Below the pieces are notes generated by a model that saw only the letters and a program-made list of their open reading frames with translations, was not told where the DNA came from and searched no databases. The position numbers and the translations under genes were made by a program. A stretch of 64,000 nt of DNA from Pyxidicoccus trucidator (GTDB taxonomy: Bacteria; Myxococcota; Myxococcia; Myxococcales; Myxococcaceae), in NCBI RefSeq assembly GCF_010894435.1, contig NZ_JAAIXZ010000002.1, positions 310,001 through 374,000 of the forward strand, given 5' to 3'. Positions 1 through 7,530 of the stretch are shown here, piece after piece (the stretch's first letter is position 1; every line of letters begins with the position of its first letter).

Positions 1-275
1 TGCTGCGCATCTCCCCCGGCCAGGTCGCGACGTACGAGGACCTTGCCCGGGCCATCGGCAATCCGAAGGCGGTGCGCGCGGTGGGCTCGGCGGTGGGGGA
101 CAACCCCGTGGCGCTGCTCATCCCCTGCCACCGGGTGCTGCGGAAGACGGGCGTCTTCGGGGACTACCGCTGGGGGCCGGCGCGCAAGCAGGTCATGCTC
201 GCGTGGGAGTCGCTGCGGTACGGCGCGGAGAACGAGGCGGGGATGGTCAGTGAGGCGGGAGTGGGAAGCGCCTGA
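1..275 (+). CDS. O6-methylguanine-DNA methyltransferase C-terminal domain (partial, 5' end outside window)
   Basis: Only the last ~90 residues are present; the frame is open from the first bases of the window. The PCHRV pentapeptide at about bases 124-138 contains the suicidal alkyl-acceptor cysteine, and it is preceded by the usual RAVGxAxGxNP helix-turn-helix stretch that inserts into the minor groove. The enzyme transfers an alkyl group from O6-alkylguanine to itself. The C-terminal wording (GDYRWG followed by ARKQ) is closer to Ada-type bifunctional regulators than to stand-alone Ogt, but the N-terminal half that would decide this is missing. It converges on the Nramp gene; the stop codon sits in a short GCGCC-TGA-GGCGC hairpin. 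Confidence 0.9.
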   Translation, partial: LRISPGQVATYEDLARAIGNPKAVRAVGSAVGDNPVALLIPCHRVLRKTGVFGDYRWGPARKQVMLAWESLRYGAENEAGMVSEAGVGSA

Positions 276-283
276 GGCGCGGC

Positions 284-1576
284 TCACGGCCCCCGCAGCT
301 TGCGGAATGCTTCAAGGGCTTCATCGAGCCCGACTCCGAGGAACAGCAGCAGCGTGGCGACGAGCGCGGCGTTGATGAGCCAGTTGCTCCGCAGCCCGCC
401 CACCCAGTCACGCCGGTTGTTCATCCACAGCAGCGTGGCGGCGAGCAGCGGCATGAAGAGGGAGCCCACCACCGCGTAGGCGAGCTGCGCGCGCTGGAGC
501 GGCGCCCACAGCATGGGCAGGGGCACCAGGGCGAGCGCCACTAGGTACAGGCGCCACGCCCGGGTGGTCCTCAGGTCGACCTGATGCGCGGGCTGCTTCC
601 GGTGGATGCGGAGGAAGTCCGCGAAGAGGTAGGGGACCCCCTCCCAGACCCCCAGCAGACTGGAGAAGACGGCGCCCCAGAAGCCCCAGAGGAAGAGCCA
701 GTAGCCCGCGGGGCCGATGACTTCCCCCAGCCGCTGCGCCAGCAGGTTCGCCACCTTCAGCCCACTGCCTTGCAGCTCCAGCGTGGAGCCGATGAGCACC
801 ATGGCCATGCCGAACAGCGCCGTCAGCGAATAGCCCACGGCGAGGTCCGCCTGACAGGTCCGCAGCCACTGCGCGCCCTCGCGGCCCTTCTGGCGAATCC
901 AGTAGCCGTAGGAGAGCATCGTCACGGTGCCGCCCACGCCGCCCAGCAGCCCCAGCACCCAGCCCGCGCCTCCCGGGGGGATGGAGGGGATGACGACTCC
1001 TCGCGCGGCGGCGCCCCAGTCCGGGCCCGAGCCCACGGCGGTGAAGAGGACGGCGACGAACATCAGGCCGGTGCAGGCGGCCATCAGCTTCTCGAACAGG
1101 CGGAAGCCGCCGAACCAGACCAGCCCCAGGCCGACGAGCGAGTGCAGCACGCCCCAGATGCGCCGGGACGTCTCCGGCTCACTGCTCAGGGGCCACAGAG
1201 CATCTCCCGCGGCGCCACACGCGGAGATGAGTGCCCCGCCGGTGAAGAAGCTCCAGCCCAGCAGGTAGATGAGGAAGAGGTAGCGCAGCCAGGCGCCGAA
1301 CCGGGCCCAGCCCTCCAGCACCGTGGTGCCGGTGGCGAGCTGCCAGCGGGCGATGCCCTCGTTGAGGAAGCCCTTCAGCAAGGCGCCCAGCACGGCGGCC
1401 CAGAGGATGGACACGCCCACCGTCGAGCCGCCCAGGCTGGCGGTGAGCAGGTCTCCCGCGCCAACGCCGGTGGCCGCGACGAGCATTCCTGGACCGAAGC
1501 GTGCCATCAGCCCGAGCCGGGCTGGAGGGGCTACGGTGGTGGTGGGCTGCGCGGGTGGGGACTCGGTGTCTGGCAT
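284..1576 (-). CDS. Nramp-family membrane transporter, atypical metal site
   Basis: A 430-residue polytopic membrane protein with about 11 hydrophobic segments. The first segment (GPGMLVAATGVGAGD, residues 28-42) and the following ATGTT and leucine-rich segments align by eye with Nramp/MntH proton-coupled metal transporters. However, the DPGN motif of TM1 reads GAGD, and the MPH metal-binding motif of TM6 reads MLSYGYW (about 220-226). The residues that bind Mn/Fe in canonical members are therefore absent, so the substrate is unknown. It is the last gene of the minus-strand operon, 65 bases after the SDR gene, and may move a substrate of that pathway rather than a metal. Family assignment is good; function is open. 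Confidence 0.8.
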   Translation of the reverse strand: MPDTESPPAQPTTTVAPPARLGLMARFGPGMLVAATGVGAGDLLTASLGGSTVGVSILWAAVLGALLKGFLNEGIARWQLATGTTVLEGWARFGAWLRYLFLIYLLGWSFFTGGALISACGAAGDALWPLSSEPETSRRIWGVLHSLVGLGLVWFGGFRLFEKLMAACTGLMFVAVLFTAVGSGPDWGAAARGVVIPSIPPGGAGWVLGLLGGVGGTVTMLSYGYWIRQKGREGAQWLRTCQADLAVGYSLTALFGMAMVLIGSTLELQGSGLKVANLLAQRLGEVIGPAGYWLFLWGFWGAVFSSLLGVWEGVPYLFADFLRIHRKQPAHQVDLRTTRAWRLYLVALALVPLPMLWAPLQRAQLAYAVVGSLFMPLLAATLLWMNNRRDWVGGLRSNWLINAALVATLLLFLGVGLDEALEAFRKLRGP

Positions 1577-1641
1577 GGGGAGGCCGCCCCGAGGTGGGCT
1601 CGAAGCGGCCGGGCCGCGTCAGGATACAGGCCCGCGCACCC

Positions 1642-2388
1642 TCACGACATGCGCGCGACGAGCTTGAGCGGCAGGTTCCGCAGGAAGAAGCCCACGGCCG
1701 CCCAAGGCCAGCCGGGCACGTAGGCCTTCACGGGCTCGCGCTCAATCGCCTTCACCAGGGCGCGCGAGCCCTTCTCGGAGTCCACGGCGAAGGGCAGGTT
1801 CTTCGCCCCCGCGTTCAGCTCCGTGTGGATGTAGCCGGGGTAGATGGTGGTGACCTTGATGCGCGTCCCCAGCAGCTCGGCGCGGATGCCCTCCGTCAGG
1901 GTGGCGAGGCCGGCCTTCGTCGCCGCGTAGGCCGTCAGGTGCCGGGGCAGCCCGCGCATGGCGCTCATCGACGAAATCGTCACCAGGTGTCCCTGGCCCT
2001 GCTTGCGGAGGATGCCCACCGCCGCCTCGCACTGCGCCAGCGCGGCGACGAAGTTCGTCTGCGCCGTCTGCACGTTGACGGCGAAGTGGCCGGTGCCAAT
2101 TCGCTTCCCCTGCCCGACGCCCGCGTTGACGATGAAGCGGTCCAGGCTGCCCAGGTCCTGCGTGAATGCGTCGAACACGCTGAACACCTGCGCGTGGTCA
2201 TTCACGTCCAGGGCCCGCACGGAGATGGTGACGCCCGGGTGCTTCGCCACCAGCTCCGCCTTGAGCGCGTCCAGCCGCTCGGTGCGGCGCGCGCACAGCG
2301 CGAGGTTGCGGCCCTGGGCGGCGAACTCGCGGGCCATGCCCTCGCCCAGGCCGGAGCTGGCGCCGGTAATCAGGATGTTCTTGCGCAT
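1642..2388 (-). CDS. Short-chain dehydrogenase/reductase (SDR)
   Basis: 248 residues, classical SDR length. The cofactor-binding TGxxxGxG motif is at residues 8-15, NAG at 88-90, and the catalytic set is Ser140, Tyr154 and Lys158 (YAATK). The ALCARR stretch after beta-2 has arginines that usually indicate NADP(H) preference. A purine-rich GAGGG lies just upstream of the ATG. It starts 10 bases after the histidine-phosphatase-fold gene stops, so it belongs to the acyl-CoA dehydrogenase/kinase operon. A ketoacyl or hydroxyacyl oxidoreductase step is likely; substrate unknown. The C-terminal stretch with WPW and AVGFFLRNLP is hydrophobic and may associate with membrane. Confidence 0.88.
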   Translation of the reverse strand: MRKNILITGASSGLGEGMAREFAAQGRNLALCARRTERLDALKAELVAKHPGVTISVRALDVNDHAQVFSVFDAFTQDLGSLDRFIVNAGVGQGKRIGTGHFAVNVQTAQTNFVAALAQCEAAVGILRKQGQGHLVTISSMSAMRGLPRHLTAYAATKAGLATLTEGIRAELLGTRIKVTTIYPGYIHTELNAGAKNLPFAVDSEKGSRALVKAIEREPVKAYVPGWPWAAVGFFLRNLPLKLVARMS

Positions 2389-2398
2389 CGTGCAGCCC

Positions 2399-3091
2399 TC
2401 AGCGGTAGGTGAGCAGCGCGCGCTGCGTCCCCTCGAAAAAGCCGTGCTCGTTCATCGTGGACAGGAACCGGGTGCGCTCGCTGTAGACGACCTTGGTGAC
2501 GCCACAGTTCGCCAGGGCCGTGTTCAGCCGGAAGGCGTGCTCGTCGGGAATCCGCAGCAGGTCCTGGCAGATGGCCGTAATCGGGCCGCCGGAGGTGAAC
2601 ACCAGCGCGTTCTTCGAGGCGCCCAGCTCGCGAATCAGCTCGTCCATCGCCCGGATGCAGCGGTCCCTGAAGACGGGCCAGGGCTCGGTGTACTCGTCGT
2701 CGAACCCGCCACCCACCCAGCGGGCGACGGCCTCCGTGAACAGCGCCTGGAACGCGCGACGCGGTTCCGTCGCTCCGGCGATGTCCTGCATCAGCAGCGT
2801 GCGGTCCTCGTAGCGCGGCTCATGGCGGACGATGATTTCGTCCATGTCGAACTCGTCGAAGCCCTTCGAGCGCCGCTGGGGGACGTCACACTTCAGCGCG
2901 GCGAGGCACGCGTCGGCGGTCTGCCGGTGGCGCACCAGGGTGCCCGTGACGACCGCGTCCGCGCGAGGAAGCCGGGAGCGCAGCGTCTCCCCGAGCACGC
3001 GCGCCTGCGCGACGCCCGTCTCCGAGAGCTGGTCATAGTCCGCGGCCCCGAACGAGGCCTGTCCATGGCGGACCAGGTACACCACGCCCAT
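2399..3091 (-). CDS. Histidine phosphatase (phosphoglycerate mutase-like) superfamily protein
   Basis: 230 residues. The N-terminal RHG at residues 8-10 carries the phosphorylatable histidine, and VRHRQTA (53-59) supplies the second phosphate-binding arginine. The second catalytic histidine of the family normally lies in a THGG/SHGG motif, but here the motif reads TSGG (166-169), so Ser167 stands in its place. The start ATG overlaps the stop of the kinase gene by one base (TGATG), implying translational coupling. Because the neighbour is an APH-type kinase, this protein may hydrolyse or sense a phosphorylated intermediate of the same pathway. This is inference. Activity may be altered given the substitution. 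Confidence 0.82.
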   Translation of the reverse strand: MGVVYLVRHGQASFGAADYDQLSETGVAQARVLGETLRSRLPRADAVVTGTLVRHRQTADACLAALKCDVPQRRSKGFDEFDMDEIIVRHEPRYEDRTLLMQDIAGATEPRRAFQALFTEAVARWVGGGFDDEYTEPWPVFRDRCIRAMDELIRELGASKNALVFTSGGPITAICQDLLRIPDEHAFRLNTALANCGVTKVVYSERTRFLSTMNEHGFFEGTQRALLTYR

Positions 3092-4167
3092 CAGCGGGCC
3101 CCCTTCGTGCGGACGAGCCGCTCGCAGCGCAGGCCGAGGTAGTTGGCCAGCACCCAGAAGTTCTTGAACGCCGGGTTGCGCGTCTGCTTGTGGTGATAGC
3201 GGTAGTAGATTTGCTGGATGATGACCGCGAGCCGGAAGAGGCCGTAGACCTCGTAGAAGGTCCAGTTCGCGGGCTTCAGCTTCATGCGGTCGCAGTAGTA
3301 CTCCACCACCTCTTCGCGCCGGAGCATGCCGGGCAGGTGCGTGGGCTGGCGGCGTGTCATCCGCAGCATGAAGTTGTCGTCCGCGTGGACCCAGTAGGCC
3401 AGCGCGTTGCCCAGGTCCATCAGCGGGTCGCCCAGCGTGGCCATCTCCCAGTCGAGCACGCCGATGACGCGGGTGGGGTCACCCGCGTCGAGCACCACGT
3501 TGTCGAAGCGCCAGTCGTTGTGGATGACACAGGTGGCAACGTCATCGGGCGTGTGGGCCTTGAGCCAGTCCCGCACGTACTTGAAGCCGAGCACGTTCCA
3601 GGTGCGCGCCTTCTCGTACCGGTCCGACCAGCCCTCAATCTGCCGCTTCGGATAGCCCGGACCCTTGCCCAGCGAGGACAGTCCCACGGACGCCGCGTCC
3701 ACGGAGTGGAGCTCCACCAGCTTGTCGATGACATTGAGGCAGAGCTGCCGCGTCTGCGCCTTGTCCAGGGTGAGCCCCCGGGGCATTTGCTTGCGAGGGA
3801 TGACGCCCTCGATGCGCTCCATCACATAGAACTCGGAGCCGATGACGGACGCGTCCTGGCACAGGCCCACCATGGTGGGCACGGCCGGGTAGGCTGGCTT
3901 CAGGGCCTGCTGCACCTTGAACTCGCGGCCCATGTCATGCGCGGACTTCGCCTTCGTGCCCGACGGGGGCCGGCGCAGGATGAGGTCGCGGTTCGGGTAC
4001 TTCAGCCGGTACGTCCAGTTGGAGGCGCCCCCCGAGTACTGGGTGATTTGCGGCGTGCCCTCCAGCGAGGGCACCAGCGCCTTGAGCCAGGCGTCGACGG
4101 CGGGGACGTTCAGCTCCTCGCCGGGGCGGACGGCCCCGGACGGGTCGATGGGGGTGGTGGAAGCCAT
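3091..4167 (-). CDS. APH-fold phosphotransferase, ACAD10/11 or LvaA kinase-like
   Basis: 358 residues with an aminoglycoside-phosphotransferase/choline kinase fold. HND at 216-218 gives the catalytic aspartate, Asn223 follows, and LDWE (238-241) is the DFG-equivalent metal site. An N-terminal nucleotide-binding stretch contains LRRPPSG (64-70). The ATG at 4167 is preceded by GGGAG and removes a basic, unconserved-looking upstream extension. Animal ACAD11 fuses this kind of kinase to an acyl-CoA dehydrogenase, and Pseudomonas LvaA phosphorylates 4-hydroxyacyl-CoA. Here kinase and dehydrogenase are separate genes of one operon. The likely role is phosphorylation of a gamma-hydroxyacyl-CoA. An antibiotic-modifying role is unlikely from context. 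Confidence 0.85.
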   Translation of the reverse strand: MASTTPIDPSGAVRPGEELNVPAVDAWLKALVPSLEGTPQITQYSGGASNWTYRLKYPNRDLILRRPPSGTKAKSAHDMGREFKVQQALKPAYPAVPTMVGLCQDASVIGSEFYVMERIEGVIPRKQMPRGLTLDKAQTRQLCLNVIDKLVELHSVDAASVGLSSLGKGPGYPKRQIEGWSDRYEKARTWNVLGFKYVRDWLKAHTPDDVATCVIHNDWRFDNVVLDAGDPTRVIGVLDWEMATLGDPLMDLGNALAYWVHADDNFMLRMTRRQPTHLPGMLRREEVVEYYCDRMKLKPANWTFYEVYGLFRLAVIIQQIYYRYHHKQTRNPAFKNFWVLANYLGLRCERLVRTKGAR

Positions 4168-4184
4168 GGCGTGCTTTCTCTCCC

Positions 4185-5003
4185 TCATGTCGTCGGTGTG
4201 GGGCCGGGGCTTGGGCGCATCCGGGCGGTGCTCCTGCGCATCACCTTCGCGTAGATGCCGCGCGGGAGGAAGCGCTTCATCAGCCACGCCCGGCGCCCCT
4301 CCGCGTGCGACAGGACGTAGAACTTCCGCTGCTCCACCGCCCGGAAGACGTCGTTGGCGATGTCGTCCGCGGTGACGGCCGAGCGCTCCAGGAGCCGCGC
4401 CATGGTGGCCCCCAGCCGCGGGTCCGTGGTGCGCAGCGAGTCGCCCAGGTTCGTCTTGAAGAAGGACGGACACACGACGCTGACACCGATATTCGCGTCC
4501 GCCAGCTCGTTGTGCAGCGTCTCCGACAGCGAGACGACGGCCGCCTTGGTGGCGTTGTAGCTGCTCATCATCGGCACATCGAGCAGGCCCGCCATGGAGG
4601 CGACGTTGACGAAGTGCCCGTGCCCCTGCAGGCGGAACACGGGGGTGAACACCTTGCAGCCCCGCACCACGCCCAGCAGGTTGATGTCGATGATCCACCG
4701 CCAGTCATCGATGGAGACGTCCTCGATGGCGCCGGCCTGGGCGACGCCCGCGTTGTTCACCACCACGTCCACGCCGCCCCAGCGCGCCTGGAGCGACTCC
4801 GCGGCGGCGCGCAGGTCCTCCTCGCGCGTCACGTCGCAGCGCAGGAAGTAGCCGTCCGAGCCCAGGGCAGACAACGTCTCCGCGCCCCGGGCCTCGTTGA
4901 GGTCGGCGATGCAGACCTTCCACCCCGCTCGGGCGAAGCGCAGGGCGATGGCCTTCCCGAGCCCGCTGGCCCCGCCGGTGATGAAGATGCGCTGGTTGGC
5001 CAT
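4185..5003 (-). CDS. Short-chain dehydrogenase/reductase (SDR)
   Basis: 272 residues. TGGASGLG at 9-16, NNAG at 83-86, catalytic Ser136, Tyr149 and Lys153 (YNATK). Asp35 in IADLN at the end of beta-2 favours NAD(H). The last ~15 residues are a Pro/Thr/Arg-rich tail. It lies 7 bases downstream of the acyl-CoA dehydrogenase stop and 17 bases before the kinase start. In the Pseudomonas lva pathway an SDR (LvaD) interconverts the 4-keto and 4-hydroxyacyl-CoA, and this gene could fill that slot. That analogy is inference from gene order only. Confidence 0.88.
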   Translation of the reverse strand: MANQRIFITGGASGLGKAIALRFARAGWKVCIADLNEARGAETLSALGSDGYFLRCDVTREEDLRAAAESLQARWGGVDVVVNNAGVAQAGAIEDVSIDDWRWIIDINLLGVVRGCKVFTPVFRLQGHGHFVNVASMAGLLDVPMMSSYNATKAAVVSLSETLHNELADANIGVSVVCPSFFKTNLGDSLRTTDPRLGATMARLLERSAVTADDIANDVFRAVEQRKFYVLSHAEGRRAWLMKRFLPRGIYAKVMRRSTARMRPSPGPTPTT

Positions 5004-5010
5004 GGACGCT

Positions 5011-6246
5011 TCAGCTCCGGGAGAAGCCGCGCTTCGACAGCTCGATGCGGGCGATGAGCCCCTTGTGGACCTCGTCCGGACCGTCCGCGAGGCGCAGGGT
5101 GCGCGCCTGGGCGAAGAAGCCCGACAGCTGCGTGTCCTGGGACACGCCCGCGCCGCCGTGAATCTGGATGGCGTCGTCCACCACCTTCTGGAGCACGTTG
5201 GGCGCGGTCACCTTGATGGCGGAAATCTCCGTCATCGCGCCCAGGGCGCCGACCTGGTCCATCTTCCAGGCGGCGTAGAGCGTCAGCAGGCGCGCCTGGT
5301 CGATGGCGATGCGTGCCTCGGCGACGCGCTCGCGGTTGCCACCCAGGTTGAGCAATTGCTTGCCGAAGGCGGTGCGCTTCATGCCTCGGTCGATCATCAG
5401 CTCCAGCGCCCGCTCGGACGCGCCGATGCAGCGCATGCAGTGGTGGATGCGGCCGGGGCCGAGCCGGCCCTGGGCAATCTCGAAGCCCATGCCCGGCCCG
5501 GAGATGATGTTGTTGAGCGGCACGCGCACGTCCTGGAAGTGGACTTCCCCGTGGCCATGGGGGGCGTCGTAGTCGCCGAACACCGGCAGCATGCGGCGGA
5601 TGCTCACACCCTTGGCATCCAGGGGCACCAGCACCATGGAGTGCTGGTGGTGGCGGTCGCCCCCGGTCTCGGGCGTGCGGGCCATGAAGATGGTGACCTT
5701 CGCGTTCGGGTGGCCCAGGCCGCTGGACCACCACTTGCTGCCGTTGAGGACGACCTCGTTCCCGTCCACGACGGCGGTGGCCTGCATGTTGGTGGCGTCC
5801 GACGAGGCCACCTCGGGCTCCGTCATGCAGAACACCGAGCGGATGTCTCCCGCGAGCAGCGGCGTGAGCCAGCGCGCCTTCTGCTCCTCGGAGCCGTACT
5901 TCCAGAGCACCTCCATGTTGCCGGTGTCAGGAGCGCTGCAGTTGAAGACCTCGGGGGCGATGAAGCTGCGGCCCATCTCCTCGGCCAGGGGCGCATACTC
6001 AAGGACGCTGAGGCCGGCGCCGAGCTTCGCGTCGGGGAGGAAGAGGTTCCACAGCCCTTCCGCCTTCGCGCGGGCCTTCAGCTCCTCCATCACCGACGGC
6101 ACCTTCCAGGTCTTCCAGTCGCCCCCGTGGCAGGTGGCGTTGACCTCGTCCCGGTAGCGGGCTTCGACCGGGTCGATGTGCTCGCGCATGAACCGCTTGA
6201 TGCGCTCCAGGTAGTCCTTGGTTCGGGCGCTCGGCTCGAAGTCCAT
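5011..6246 (-). CDS. Acyl-CoA dehydrogenase, ACAD10/11-like
   Basis: 411 residues from the ATG at 6246, which has AAGGAG 9 bases upstream (6256-6261); this start also leaves room for a divergent promoter. FAD-binding features include CMTEPEVASSD (140-150) and a C-terminal QIHGGAGVSQD (361-371). The end reads LADGPDEVH (386-394), the pattern I associate with the ACAD10/ACAD11 group. Members of this group act on 4-phospho-acyl-CoA to give 3-hydroxyacyl-CoA or enoyl-CoA products. It is the first gene of a six-gene minus-strand operon that includes the matching kinase. The assignment to the general family is firm and to the subgroup probable. Confidence 0.9.
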   Translation of the reverse strand: MDFEPSARTKDYLERIKRFMREHIDPVEARYRDEVNATCHGGDWKTWKVPSVMEELKARAKAEGLWNLFLPDAKLGAGLSVLEYAPLAEEMGRSFIAPEVFNCSAPDTGNMEVLWKYGSEEQKARWLTPLLAGDIRSVFCMTEPEVASSDATNMQATAVVDGNEVVLNGSKWWSSGLGHPNAKVTIFMARTPETGGDRHHQHSMVLVPLDAKGVSIRRMLPVFGDYDAPHGHGEVHFQDVRVPLNNIISGPGMGFEIAQGRLGPGRIHHCMRCIGASERALELMIDRGMKRTAFGKQLLNLGGNRERVAEARIAIDQARLLTLYAAWKMDQVGALGAMTEISAIKVTAPNVLQKVVDDAIQIHGGAGVSQDTQLSGFFAQARTLRLADGPDEVHKGLIARIELSKRGFSRS

Positions 6247-6328
6247 CGCGGGGTTCTCCTTGAGGTGATGTCGGCATCCTGCGCACTCCGCTGTTGATGC
6301 ATCCAATGAATGTTGGTCATGTGTTGTC
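6247..6328. promoter_or_regulatory. Divergent promoter region with candidate LysR operator
   Basis: 82 bases separate the dehydrogenase operon from the LysR gene. It contains the perfect 8-bp palindrome GATGCATC (6296-6303) inside TTGATGCATCCAA, a plausible T-N11-A type LysR site, and is AT-richer than its surroundings. No clear -35/-10 pair could be assigned. Confidence 0.45.
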
Positions 6329-7255
6329 ATGAATCCTGTTCAGGACTCAGCCCGGCTGGCGCAGCTCGATCTCAACCTCTTCCGGGTCTTCGACGTGGTG
6401 CTCCGGGAGCGGAGCCTCACCCGGGCCGCGGAGGTGCTGTTCCTCAGCCAGTCGGCGGTGAGCCATGCGCTCGCCCGGCTGAAGGAGCAGCTGGGGGAGC
6501 CGCTCTTCGTCCGGGAGGGGAGGGGAGTGGCGCCGACGCCGTTCGCGGAGCGGCTGGCGCCGGAGATTCGCGAGGCGCTCGCCCTGTTCGAGGGCGCCGT
6601 GCACCGCACCCGGGGCTTCGACCCCCGGCGCGACGTGGGCTCCGTCACCGTGGCGATGAACGATTTGCTGGAGCCGTCCATCGTCCCGCACCTGGTGGCG
6701 CGCTTGCGGGAGAGCGCCCCCGAGGCACGGGTGCGGAGCGTCCGGCTGGACCGGCCCCGGCTGGAGCGGGACCTGGCGTCGGGACGGGTGGACCTGTCGC
6801 TCGACGTGGAGCAGCCGACGGGGGCGGACCTGCGGCACACGCTGCTGCTGCGGGACACCTTCTGTGTGGTGGGCCGGCGGCGGCGCAGGCTGGACGTGGC
6901 AGCGTATATGGCAGCGGGGCACGTCACCGTGTCATCCCGGCGCACGGGGCTGGCCGTGGAGGACATGGTGCTCACCCGCCTGGGCTACCAGCGCGACGTC
7001 AACGCGCGGTGCCAGAGCTACGAGGCCGCGTTCCACATCATTTCCGGCTCGGACCTGTTGCTCACCATGGCGCGGCGCCGCGCGGAGCAGCTGCACTCCA
7101 TGGTGGGCAACCATCTGATGCCGATGCCGCTGGCACTGCCTCCGCTGGAGCTGCACGTGTACTGGCACCGGCAGTCGGACTCGGAGCCGCGCAACCGCTG
7201 GCTGCGCACGGAGCTGCTGGCGCTCGCCGGGGCGCTGGCCACAGGCACGAAGTAG
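6329..7255 (+). CDS. LysR-family transcriptional regulator
   Basis: 308 residues. The N-terminal winged helix (about 14-75) has the standard pattern DLNLF...RSLTRAAEVLFLSQSAVSHALARL, followed by LGEPLF. A periplasmic-binding-protein-like effector domain occupies about 100-300. It is divergent from the acyl-CoA dehydrogenase operon with 82 bases between starts, which is the usual arrangement for a LysR regulator controlling its neighbour and itself. The effector is probably an intermediate of that operon's pathway (inference). The sequence type resembles the NodD/NahR-like subgroup with a conserved LRRDTF-like stretch, but I would not name an orthologue. Confidence 0.92.
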   Translation: MNPVQDSARLAQLDLNLFRVFDVVLRERSLTRAAEVLFLSQSAVSHALARLKEQLGEPLFVREGRGVAPTPFAERLAPEIREALALFEGAVHRTRGFDPRRDVGSVTVAMNDLLEPSIVPHLVARLRESAPEARVRSVRLDRPRLERDLASGRVDLSLDVEQPTGADLRHTLLLRDTFCVVGRRRRRLDVAAYMAAGHVTVSSRRTGLAVEDMVLTRLGYQRDVNARCQSYEAAFHIISGSDLLLTMARRRAEQLHSMVGNHLMPMPLALPPLELHVYWHRQSDSEPRNRWLRTELLALAGALATGTK

Positions 7256-7530
7256 CGCGCACTCCGGGATGCTTGGTGCCATGGACGTTGGGGCCTGCTT
7301 CCAGTCCGGTGGGGCCTGCACTCGCCGGCTGCGTCTCGCTGCGGGCCCGCACCCCGGGACGCGGCCGCAGAGACAGCCAGTCCGGGACTCTGGCCTCGTA
7401 GACGAGAATGTCCGTCGGGGAGGACGTGTCGGCGGTGACTCCTGTTCCCCACGTGCCCGCACCCAGGCGAGGATTCTCTTCATGAGCGGACGAGTGAACC
7501 TGCTGGTGCCCGAGGTCCGGGGGTACGAAC
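7256..7530. other. Intergenic region, no supported gene
   Basis: 275 bases between the LysR and HEAT-repeat genes. Short frames exist on both strands, but none has both a good ribosome site and a protein-like sequence. A minus-strand fragment reading TDILVYEARVPDW looks protein-like and could be decayed coding sequence. The HEAT-repeat gene's promoter is presumably here. Confidence 0.3.

Noticed and set aside
3091..4167. Aminoglycoside resistance gene
   Set aside because: APH fold only; context and DWRFDN/LDWE pattern match ACAD10/11-type kinases in a catabolic operon.
4168..4698. Upstream extension of the kinase gene to 535 residues
   Set aside because: The extension is the shadow of the SDR gene in another frame; the ATG at 4167 has a ribosome site and a proper N-terminus.
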